Shown here: positions 23,221-33,557 of the stretch, in pieces
Position numbering within the stretch: the stretch's first letter is position 1
How the letters are laid out: each line of letters opens with the position of its first letter
From: Trichobilharzia szidati
Taxonomy: Eukaryota; Platyhelminthes; Trematoda; Strigeidida; Schistosomatidae
Direction: 5' to 3'
NCBI GenBank assembly: GCA_944472155.2
Contig: OX235279.1
Span: 47,031,564-47,095,563 of the forward strand
DNA length: 64,000 nucleotides
The notes under the pieces: model-generated
Told to the model about the DNA's origin: nothing
Databases searched by the model: none
What the model saw: only the letters and a program-made list of their open reading frames with translations
Program-made: the position numbers and the translations under genes

Positions 23221-23494
23221 ATTGTCAATAATTTTTTGAAACCTAGTGATGACAGCGTGAAATTCTTATCCCACGTTCTAATATTGTTCCGGTTGGCTTT
23301 TACTCACACAAGATGTTGATTAATGTTCTAAAACTACCACAAACAAAAAAAAACCAAAAATGAAAGTGGGTTCGAGTGGAGCAAGATGCATGTTGGGCAG
23401 CAAATAAGACAGAGAGGCTGTAAACAGTGTTGGTGGTTAGTGTACGTGATATAAATAAGCAACCTATGTGTACCAGAAAGGAATAACACAAACT
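23221..23494. other. spacer between SINEs
   Basis: AT-rich, with an A-rich run near 23345. Nothing recognised. Confidence 0.35.
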
Positions 23495-23735
23495 TTTTTT
23501 TATTCCTTTTGGTTCCCAGTGGAACATAGGACTTCAAGCTAGAGACTTGAAGTTTTGGCAGTAGTGGTGTTTATTTTTACGGGATGGGGTTGCTGGCCTC
23601 ATGTCCAACCTTCCCTCTTTATCAGTCTTATTGCTGTCGTAGCGACGTAAAGGAGTGCGCCGGCTGGGGATCGAACCTCGAACCACATATGTGGTCGGTG
23701 AGCATTCTACCGCTGCGCCACCGAAGCACTCATAC
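23495..23735 (-). mobile_element. SINE family D, full-length copy
   Basis: On the minus strand: tRNA-like head with A box TGGCGCAGCGG and a B-box region with one change (GGTTCGATCCC after a worn GAGGTTCGA), then GCGCACTCCTTTACG, then the RTE-leader-like body (AAGAGGGAAGGTTGGACATG, GCCAGCAACCCC) and the tail matching the RTE 3' end (GTCCTATGTTCCACTGGGAA), closing with an A run. The length is about 240 bp. The minus-strand head reads GTGCTTCGGTGGC at its start. Confidence 0.85.
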
Positions 23736-24714
23736 ACATATAATGAACCATAAAATGCACGATCTTGAAAACTGGATGAAAAAAGGGAATTCAATGCAAT
23801 AAAGTCGTGATACACTATCTAAGATGACTGGAACATTCATTCGGTACGTGAGGCCAATCTGTCTTAACCGGCAATTTCAAGTGCAGTCGAAAAGACTACG
23901 ATGACAAAGCACCAGGATAAGAAATTAGTTGATGTCAACAATGTCTTAAAAAATATTTTCAAGCTATTAGACTCCTCAAAATTTAGGAACGCATAAACCA
24001 TAAAGCTATGCCATTAACTTTTCGGTTAAAACTGAGTACATTCTAGAACACAATTTGTTTATGCTGAGTACTCATAAAGTAAGCACAATAATCTGTAACA
24101 CAAACAGTACACGCGAATCCCTCATTTCTGTATTGTCAGAACGCATTGCGATTTAAAATGCCTTTTACCAGTCCTTCACTTTTTATGTTGGTCGCTGTGA
24201 GTTTAGTGAGGGACAGAATACATATGGATAGATAATCAGAGGTAAGTGAGTATACAAACATGGATGGGTTTGCATGTATGCCTATGTATTTGTGTGTACA
24301 CGGGAATGGGTTTCGGATTAAATAGTACCGAATGATTCTGTATAAGACAAGATATTTAGTTGTTTAGCTGGACTGGACTACCGTTCTTTACCTCATAGAG
24401 ATAAGTTCACCTATTTTTACGCCAATGACAAACTGCACTGGAAAAACCCAGTAAGGTGACGAAACTGTTTGAATTGATTTAATTTACCGGCACGCTGACT
24501 TGTTTGAGTGATAACATGACCATTTGCACAGGTAAACTGATAAACTCATCTACTGATTGTCTATGAGATACGCCCGGTTGTCAAACCGACTCGTTTGCTT
24601 GTGAAGAGCTTGTATTTATCTTCCCCCTTAATTTATACTAGGGGATTTTAAGTTCCCGTGCTTTTTTATCATTGAAAGCCATTTGTGCCACATTTTTATG
24701 CTAATCAGAGTACA
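23736..24714. other. intergenic, nothing recognised
   Basis: No gene or repeat recognised in this AT-rich kilobase. Confidence 0.4.
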
Positions 24715-25310
24715 CTGCTGTTAGACGGTTAGAGACAATCGGCAGGAAGTCTTTAATTTAGGTTTCTTGCTAGGTGGCACTCAACAGCCAGTAAGGCGTA
24801 TCTGCAGTCACCTTGAAGGAACTGTTGTCCCTTCTGAGATTCAAACCTGAGTTACCCAATACTGATGTCATAAACTTTACAGATGAGCTATTCAGGCTCG
24901 CGACTGACCTCCTGTAGGACTGTATTAAATACTTTTGATTGGACACTAGTTAGTAAGCAGTGTAATGTGTCTCGTCCTTTATTTGATACAGACTGAATTC
25001 TATCAATCAAGTTTGTAATATGGCCACCGTCAAGCCAGGTGGCTCGCCATCATGGTGCACTGTGAATTATTGGTATTAGGCGGTTGAAGGCAAATGTCAG
25101 GAAGCCTTGGACCAAGATTTCGTGCTAGTTGGCACTCACCAGTCAGGAAGGCGTATCTGCAGTCACCTTGAAGGAACTCATCTGTCTTCTAAGATTCAAA
25201 CCCATGTCACCCAGTGCTGTAGTCAGAGACTGATAGAATTCAATCTGCAGCAAGCAGAGGACTAGACACATTACACTAGTTACCAACTAGTGTCCAACCA
25301 TTGAGTACCC
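24715..25310 (-). mobile_element. hammerhead SINE family B, direct dimer
   Basis: Two family B units lie in the same (minus) orientation. Hammerhead regions are at about 24757-24798 (box CTGTTGA, helix II worn, GAAAC) and 25104-25152 (helix I GCCTTC/CAAGGC, a CTGA insertion, box CTGGTGA, helix II GTGC-CAACTA-GCAC, GAAA, GTC triplet). Each has a core change (A6 to T or G), so neither should be active. Between them lies the shared family body (GTGCACTGTGAATTATTGG and CTAGTGTCC-type ends). The unit length is about 340-490 bp. Confidence 0.7.
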
Positions 25311-25511
25311 TGTTTCTTTTCATCATATCTATTGTTTTTGTGTGGTGGATCATTTCATCGGCTATAAACAGAAATTGCTATTCCTCAACTTTCGAGAATA
25401 GAATCGTCTGAAATAGATATCTACTAAACTTTTTGTTTTCTCTGTTGTATCCTGATTATAACTTTCTATGTTTGGAAATCGGTTTGTCTGCTACTTTACT
25501 TGGCATATACT
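25311..25511. other. short spacer
   Basis: AT-rich spacer between SINE families B and C. Nothing recognised. Confidence 0.4.
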
Positions 25512-25700
25512 TGTGCGTCGGTGGCACAGTGGTTAGGACTCTCGCCGACCATGCACATGGTCCGGGGTTCGATCCCCAGCCGGCGCACACCCGATATCTA
25601 TGGTAGGCCTGCATTTGGGCTAACCGATATCCATGCTGAAAATTCCATACTTGTACTGAAAATACGGTGTGGAATCAAGCTGTAAATGAAAAAAAAAAAT
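25512..25700 (+). mobile_element. tRNA-headed SINE, family C copy 2
   Basis: This is the best-preserved family C copy. The head at about 25512-25587 has acceptor-like ends (GTGCGTC and GGCGCAC), A box TGGCACAGTGG and B box GGTTCGATCCC. A 6-bp hairpin GACCAT-GCAC-ATGGTC sits where the anticodon or variable arm would be. The body ends GTGGAATCAAGCTGTAAA with an A11 tail. No hammerhead core is present in this family. Confidence 0.9.
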
Positions 25701-27801
25701 TACTACTTTTAACATATATAAGTAGGTTGGTTATAAGACACTAATAATTCCGTTGTTGTGATTTCATTCCTGTCTGTACCGAACGGTTACTTAAGTCAAT
25801 ACTGAGATTATTTCAGTTTAAGCAAAACACTTCACCAATCTCTTTTTTGCATTTGGTAATGCAGTTGGCAAACGAAGCTTTTTCCTATGCACTATTTAAT
25901 GCTTACTGTTTCTTATTTTTTCTGTTCATCTGATGAGTTAAACAGCTTGAATTAAGCTCTCAGTTATGGAGTTCCATTGGCAGTCACGAGAAGCATATCA
26001 AATTTATCCTGATATTGTGTTTTCAAATGCTGTTTTGCCTGAAACAAAATCTACATTGCAGTAAGATACTGACCCATACTAATGACAACTGTTTGTGATG
26101 AAAATAAGGTAACTGAAGTTTCCTTCCTAATTTAATTCCAAAGAGTTTTTCATTGAAGTTGGTGAACACCTTAGTTTAACTTCACTTAAATGCTCTAGCA
26201 AAGGATTCCATTTGCCTCAAATAGACAGTAGAGGTGCAGGCAAAAGATAAGCCACTGAAAAATAAATGAACAGTGACACTAGATGAAATCGCATGTTGAT
26301 GTCGTGTAATCATTGACGTTAGGTATATTTCAACTTGTACAAACCAGTTCTTTGATAGCGAATGGTAAAACGAACCGATGACATTTGAGGATATTGACAA
26401 ATCATCATTCTACTGTTCATCGGTAGGGTGTATCCAGCTTCTAAAGCACAAATCGTGACTTATTTTTTATATAACTTCAAGGATAGACAGTCAGATAGAC
26501 ACAGAACAACGGAATAAATCCCACTGTAAGCGTTGAATGCAGCTGGAAAGAACCGACTAAAAAAAAGAAAACTTGAAGACAACTGGTGTTGACATTTAAT
26601 GCGCATGAGCTCATTTGAATGCAGCCATATTCATTTATTCGACATTAATATCCTTATCCTACTTTGCCTTACAAAATTTGTATGATTCTTTTTGTGTAGT
26701 TTATTTTTTTCAGAAACTACGGATACTTTTTCCAACTTCAAATTCTTTTGCTGATTTTTTGTTTCACATCAGTTATCGTAGACAGAAGTCAAAAGGTATG
26801 CGCAACACCAAGAATCTTAGATGTGTATCGGTAATTAGGAGTTAAGGATAATATGTATAGGTGTTCCTGATTGGTCATTTTGAGTGCCTATACACGCAGC
26901 TCTGATTGGCGCTTACAGAGGTTTTAGACTAGGTTAGATTACAGTAACGTGATATAAATACTTCTAAGTAAAAAAAAAAAATTGGCTATTCAGTTAAATG
27001 TCAAATTGTCTTCCTTCAGATGAAACGTCAGCAGTATTTCTGATATTTAAGCAGTTTGTCTTTTTTTCCTCGTCTCATCCCTTCTTCAAGATAACAATAA
27101 CATTTTGAACTTGCTGCTTTTGTTTCTTCTACTTCGGAATACGCTTAATTTTATCGATTCACATGAAAATTCCACATATGATGTGTTTTCCCTTAATAAA
27201 GGTCCGTTACCAAGTCTCTTATCTGCTCCCGTTACGTTGTCACTGTCACCTTATTTAAACATGTGCATAGTGATCCTCAATTCACATTTACTTCCCTGTA
27301 GAATCTCTATGGTTATCCACTACAGTGATAACGATTACTTTTCTTGCTTATGAAGATTATTTCTAGTCAACCATCTTACAATCTTAAGAGCGATGGTGGC
27401 GCCTGTGTTTTAACTTAAAATAACCAAGTTTACCTATTTCAACCTCTGAAGTTTCATCCAGCTGGGACCAAATGCTGTAATTCTTATTTCATCAGAGATG
27501 ACTGGGAAGGCGTACTACAATACTTCGCTTCAATATCATCGAGCTGGGAGAAGTAAAAAGTGCCGAAGGTAACCATAGCAACCCTAAGACAGTGTGATTT
27601 AGAAGCAGGCGAACTCTACAGGTTTTATGACTAAAGCTAAAAATTTTATGCGTATGGATTTCCTTTGATCCTCTTTGAGCCTGCCGTGTGTCTTCCACTG
27701 CACCAAAATAGACCTAAAGCTAACATCAATAAATGAAACTGAATTAACTTAGTATTAGCTAAATAAACGTCTGTCCAACCTGCGAATACTTTGGGCGTTT
27801 T
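25701..27801. other. intergenic, possible worn LTR end
   Basis: No gene recognised. Around 27185-27235 the sequence TTTTCCCTTAATAAAGGTCCGT and a following CTCCCGTTACGTTG resemble the polyadenylation region and 3' end of the gypsy LTR at 32720-32767. The similarity is short and no internal region follows, so it is only a hint of an old solo LTR. Confidence 0.3.
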
Positions 27802-27812
27802 AAGTTCTTCGA

Positions 27813-28041
27813 CGTGCATGGGTGGCATAGCGGTTAGGACGCTCGCCGACCATGCACATGGTCCGGGGTTCGATCCCCAGCCAACGCACTCCTTTACCTC
27901 GCTAAGCCAGTAATAAGACTGGTAAAGAGGAAAGGTTAGGCATGAGGCTAGCAACCCAATCCTGTAAAATAAACACTGCTACAGAAACTTCAAGCCACTA
28001 GCTTGAAGCCCTATGTTCCACTGGGGAACGTGAAGGAAAAA
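27813..28041 (+). mobile_element. SINE family D, complete with 11-bp target duplication
   Basis: The insertion is framed by AAGTTCTTCGA at 27802-27812 and 28042-28052, a perfect 11-bp target-site duplication. The head starts GTGCATGGG and has A box TGGCATAGCGG and B box GGTTCGATCCC. The body (27901-27960) matches the RTE leader. The tail ends GCCCTATGTTCCACTGGGGAACG and an A-rich run, matching the RTE 3' terminus. The duplication and A-rich end show LINE-type retroposition. Confidence 0.93.
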
Positions 28042-28052
28042 AAGTTCTTCGA

Positions 28053-29385
28053 TGGGTATACAGGCTTGGATGACATTCTGCATCTTTCCTTTGTACTGGT
28101 AACATGCACATCGTCAAACTCCGTAGTTCAGTTATTTTATTCTATTTAAATATATTGCTTATGAAAGCATTCTCCCAAATAATTGAGTCTCTCCTATTCG
28201 TATATATTTTTTAGTAAGAGGTGAAGATCAGGTAGTGTACTGATTAAGTGAGTAGTTAGGTACATTGCATTTAGTTAGACTGCTATACTGTAATATGTCA
28301 GCAACTTAACCAATGCCTAGCAAACCACTTGGATGGATCGATTTGTCGGTTGACAGAAATCAGTGGTGCTTATAGCAATCCAAAAAAGGAAGTTATTTCT
28401 TGAACCTAAGATTAGTTTTTTTTTTCTACAGGTTTTGCAATAATTAGGCAAGCGGAAGCTGTGTATTTAAGAATCGGTGGTGTATCTTTTTAACTTGCAC
28501 TTGATACTTTTATGAATTTAAATGCCTACTGTCTTATTTCTTAGGAAATCTAACACTGTTATAGTTGTATTCAAACGTATCGGATTGAGTCAATTGGTAA
28601 TCTAAGCAGATTCACTAACATATCATATTCTACTAAAGGAGTTTATCTGTTACAGCATACGAATACTATTTTGAAACTTGAGTAAACAGTATATGACGTA
28701 CCCTAAATGATGAGTTATATATTCGTGAAAGTCACGACAGGAGTTTGCTAGGATTTGAAATTTATTGATTCTAATTGATTGTATTCCAGTCTATTCCGTG
28801 ATATTAACACATTTTCCTCTGACCTAAAGCCACTTTTCATGTAGTGGGTGTTAGTTTTCATTTATCGAGTCTTTCAGTGGAGCTGGTTATTTCACTGAAC
28901 TTCATTTTTCACCATCTCACTGTCAAAAGGCTTTATTTGTAAGTCTGTATTTCTACAAACGGTAAATTAGAACAAACAGGACATTCAAAGGTGACTGATT
29001 TTTGCACAAACACTGTTAAGCATTTTTCATGTGTGGTGTCATGTAAATGGAAAATCGCTCTCATGCTTTTATATGAGTGGAGCGTGTTAAAAGTTAGTTA
29101 ACATCCTAATTATCAATTGTTACAAAAGTAGATTTTTGTTGATAACAGGCTGGTAGATCTCCCAGAGTAGTAATTTTTAGTCAGCGTCTCTGACAGTATT
29201 TTTATTCTATATCTACTTTGAGGTTGACGGTATTGACGTTCGCGAATTGTACGGAGTATACTGACGCAAGATCTTATACCAACAACTTCTATAGTATTCG
29301 TTTCTCGTGTACCAAAGATAAAGCAAAAGACCAGATTTAGTCGTCCAAAGTACGTGATATATTTCGGGACCAAATAGTAAACAGT
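28053..29385. other. intergenic, nothing recognised
   Basis: AT-rich DNA without recognisable coding or repeat content. The minus-strand frame at 29113-29373 has no known features. Confidence 0.4.
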
Positions 29386-29640
29386 TTCGAGTGCTTATCT
29401 AGCTAGTGATCGTGCACGAACGTGACACGACGGAGTACCAAATGGCAAGGATGCTTGACCGGAAGCCTTCAGCTAAACAAGTTGACTTAAACAGTGAGGG
29501 TCAGCATCCGATGTTCAGTGATGATTGCTGTGGTCAATAATTTTGGGGAATTATTTACCGCTACAGCTCACTCCCCCCCCTGGTGGGGTTGTGTGGACCC
29601 TAAGACAGAATTATTTACCGCTACAAGGCGGTTTATTTCA
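29386..29640 (+). repeat. unclassified dispersed repeat, copy 2
   Basis: It resembles the minus strand of 20020-20260. It ends with ATAATTTTGGGGAATTATTTACC, and the phrase GAATTATTTACCGCTACA then occurs twice (about 29549 and 29607), separated by a C-rich segment containing a C8 run. The direct repeat could be a duplicated end of the element. Confidence 0.55.
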
Positions 29641-30665
29641 CTGTTGAAATGATAAGGTAAAACAATATTATTCTCAAACTTTCAGACAGTGCTGTGCTGT
29701 TTCTTATGGGCATGGTATCTGTCTACAGACCCTACATTCTCAATAATGTAACCTGAGGCTGTTGTAAGATGTGACGAATATACGATGTTGTTCGACGTGA
29801 AGTTTCTGGGCTCTATAGCTGGTGCATTCATCCAGTCAAAATGGTTGTCTCTATAAATTACCATTTTTCACATAGACTATACCATATCAGGAAAAATATC
29901 ACCAATGAAAAGTGAAATAAAATCTATGACTTTTGCATAAACCGAAATTCACTGGATACATAGAATTACCACTGCATTTAGATGTTGTAAAACAGGTGTT
30001 TCTCGTGTAATATATAAAAAAATTTAGCATATTTCAGATAAGTATACTGGTGTCCCCAATGAATAAGCAGTAAGTACAGTAAAAATTTAAGGGATCTTCA
30101 AGCTTGAGTATACGATTATTGTTATATATGATAGGGATAGCAAGTTGAGGAATATTAAGCATCTGTATAAGGCTTACTTTGCCCAATCTATTAAAAGTAA
30201 AACGCTATACTGTATTCCAAACAGTCTACACCTTCAACGTTCATGTGGAAGCGATTATCAACCGCCCAGCAACTTTCACTCTGATGTCAGGAGACGTGAA
30301 TATGTCATAATGTAATTGTTTATTGGCAACTCGATACACAGATATAGGTAAAATACGTCCGTTAGAACCTTAACTTGCACATATCTTTGGTATTATGGTA
30401 ACCTGTGTTACATATTGTGCTTCTTCGTATTCCATTCATGTTTTCCATGTTGTTACACAAGAATCGTTCATCGAATCCACCTTTCCGCTCTTCCGTATTC
30501 TTGCAGATGATATACATATTCACATCTACATCTATACACTACTTATAAATCTTGTCAGTAACATCACTAGTGAACTAGAAGCGCATAAAGGTCAGTCTCT
30601 GTTTTAGAGACATTATTATCTAAAGGTAATAAACAATGTGTATGAAAGGTAAGATAAGACAATTT
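29641..30665. other. intergenic, nothing recognised
   Basis: AT-rich kilobase without recognised features. The frame at 30395-30607 is a chance-like open stretch. Confidence 0.4.
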
Positions 30666-32453
30666 AAGTATTATTATTATTCCCTTGAGTTCCGAGTACA
30701 ACATATGGCTTCAGCAACATATCTTCTCTTTGTCTTATCTTCTGCCATCCTCTTCAACTTGGACCATATTTACCCACAATCTCTCATCTCCTCCTCATAC
30801 GATCTCCTCTATGTCACCCTAGGACGACCCATTCGTCGCTTCCCATCGGGATTCCAGCCGAGTGATGACCTGCATTGGGCGTGATGTCATTCGACAGCCT
30901 CCTCAATGAATGCCCGATTCATCTCCACTTCCTCCTAAATATTTGTTGAGCGATCGGTTCTTGGTTGGTTTGTTCCGCTCTGGCGGATTTCTGCATCCAG
31001 CACATCGTTCATTCCCTCCAGGATGATGCGACTTAGTATTTTACTTGTCGTGGACAAAAGCCTGATTCCACGCCAGTTCCTGCACAGGCCTAGGTCGCCC
31101 TTCTTTGGCAGCTTGACAAGGTAGCCTTTCTTCTAATCGATAGGTATCTTTCCTTCTTTCCAAACCTTCTGTAATAATGGCGTGAGAACATCTGCCGCAG
31201 TCTCTGGGACCGTTTTCAGTGATTCGGATGAAATTCTATCTGGTCCTGCTGCCTTTCTAACCCTCAGTAGCTTGATCGCATTCAGGTAGTTCCGTGCGTG
31301 CTGTTAGTGGTGGTGTGTTCTTAGGCGAGTTGCAGGTGATGTTCAATTCAAGAGTCCTTTGAGGTGATCAGCCCATTGTTTTATATGTTTCTCCTCAATG
31401 GTAATCAGGTTCCCTTGAGCATCTTTTATAGGTTTCATCATCTGGCTTGATCTCTTCCCGAGTAGAGACCTTGTTATTTGATATAATGCCCTGAGATCTC
31501 TTTAGCCTGCGAACTGTTCTGCTTCAGTTGCCAACGTGTCGCAGAATTGTCTTTTGTCCTTCCTAGCACTCTTCTTTGCTGCTTTATTCAGTGCATTGTA
31601 CACTGAACTCAGCTTCTCCTTCTGTTATACACCTTTGCATTGAGTCATCTTCTCTTTCACCATCCTTCTATATTCTCCTTGATCAGTTTCCAGGTATCCG
31701 TTGAGAGCCATTCCTTGTCTTGTCTCTTCTTTCTTCCTGGAACAGCTGTAAACGTTTCCTTGAATATCACCCTCAGGGAGTTAGTTCCAATGTTCTTCCA
31801 TGCAGGTTTCCTCGGTGACAGCATGTGGTGTCTCCGACTTTGCTCTGACCTGATCTTTAGTCAAGACATTTTTCGTAGTTTTGTCCTTCAGTTTCTGAAT
31901 ATTGAACTTGAATTGCAGTCTTTCTCCAGTTGTTCTGAAGAATTTCAGCTTCGCCTTGAGAGTTCCTTGAACTAGAGGATGGTTTGAGCCCACGTCTGCT
32001 CCTCTCTCGACTTTGTGTCCGACAGGCTGCGTCTCCACTTTCTCCAGCAGCATTGAGATGAAATCTATCTGGTTCGCGTTGTGTCCATCAGGCGAAACCC
32101 ATGTTGCTCTGTGTGTGTCCTTGTGCTTGTACACCATGCCTCCAATTACCAAATCACTGAAAGCGCAGAAGTCTGAGAATGGTTCTCCGTTCTCATTCAT
32201 TTCTCCGAGAGCCTTTCGACTCACTATGAGTTGTCTTCCTGTATTACCTGCTCCCAGTTTGGCGTTCATATCGCTCATGAGGATTTTGATATAATCATTT
32301 GGGATGCTGTCGATTACTGTTTGTAGTAGTCTGTAAAACTCCTTCCTCTCCTCTTGTTCCGCGCAGTTTGTAGCATTGTGCGTAGCACTGGATGGTTGTG
32401 ACCTTCCTTCCTTTTGAGTTGAATCTTGCTGTCATGATCCTGGATGATGCTGG

Positions 32454-32767
32454 TGTGGTGAGAGCTGCCTACTAGCCAAATGGGTAGACAGTAATTGACG
32501 TCAATATTTACGTCCCCAAGATTTGTCGTGAGAAAATATGAACAAAGACTGACTTTGCGTAGGCGGATGCAATTAACATGTAGAGGATTTGACATCCAAG
32601 AAACAGTCACAAATAGATGAAAGATTAACTTTACGTGAGAAACAACCAATCGGAAGACTGTGTTTGTTTGCTTAAATATCCATAATAATGTACATGAAAA
32701 TATATAAATATGTGTTGATTTCCTTAATAAAGGATCTGTTGCCTGAATCTTGCCTTCTGTTGTTACA
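32454..32767 (+). repeat. gypsy-1 5' LTR
   Basis: It starts TGTGGTG and ends TTGTTACA, so it has the TG...CA ends of an LTR. A TATA-like ATATATAAATA lies at about 32699-32709 and a polyadenylation signal AATAAA at 32726-32731. It differs from the 3' LTR at one base only (C in GACATCCAAG here, T there). The likely primer-binding site TGGTGTCGCTGCC begins two bases downstream, at 32770. Confidence 0.95.
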
Positions 32768-32791
32768 TTTGGTGTCGCTGCCTGTCGCGAA

Positions 32792-33557
32792 ATGAAAGTC
32801 CCATGACCTGCAGCTTTTGAAGAAGGAGACATATGGATCTTCTTAAGGGACTTCGAAGCTATTGCAGAGTTGAATGGCGTGCAAGAGCCATCAGAGAAGA
32901 CGGTTGTTCTTGGAACGCTACTGAGAGGCCGGGCGAAGGCAGCATATGATAGTGTGAGGCAAACAGAAGGGCAACCAACTTGGAAGTCAGTGGTGGAACG
33001 CTTGAAGCAGGAGTTTGACAGCCCGATGGACAGAGAGCGGGCAATGCAGCAGTTTCGCACCATGAAGCTGGGAGTTGACGGTGACCCTCTCGTATTGGCG
33101 CTGACCTTGACAAGCCTACTTCGTCGCGCTCTACCAACACTGGACGAAGATTCTGAGGCACAAATTTTGGTATCCCAGTTTATGGAGAGTCCCAGAACAT
33201 ATATCCCAACAGCTACATCTGGTTAACGCCGTACAGCCACTGGACATCGGAGAGCTTACGAAGGTGACCAGACAACTGTTGAGTAAGTCGGTTGCAGCGG
33301 TAGAGCCACCAAAATCCGAGCAGTGTGAGAAACAAATCGAAGAGTTGCAACGTGAAGTGGCCGCGCTGAGACTGAGCGTGCGGAGAGACCGGTGTTTCGC
33401 ATGTGGCAAACTGGGGTACTGGAGAGACCGCTGCCCGGAAAGACGACAAAGAAGAATTTTTAAAAGATATACTGTGTCTTCTTCCTGTGTTCCGAGACTT
33501 GAGGTAATAGGGGCGATGGAGAGAGGGGGAAATATATTCGAAGTTACGGGTAAATGA
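32792..33557 (+). pseudogene. gypsy-1 gag, broken
   Basis: Reading starts in frame at ATG 32792, but TGA follows at 32804. Beyond it the frame gives a capsid-like stretch (IWIFLRDFEAIAELNGV, then the 32870-33226 frame with LLRGRAKAAYDSV and WKSVVERLKQEF). Near 33187-33197 the reading shifts by one base to the frame that ends at 33557 (HISQQLHLVNAVQPLD, then a coiled-coil-like EEKQIEELQREV-type stretch). The nucleocapsid motif reads CFACGKLGYWRDRC: the spacing is that of a CCHC knuckle, but the histidine position holds tyrosine. Gag would form the particle that packages element RNA. Confidence 0.8.

Noticed and set aside
32314..33063. 249-residue minus-strand frame over the gypsy 5' LTR and gag
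   Set aside because: It is antisense to gag and LTR sequence and has no recognisable domain, so it is a shadow frame.
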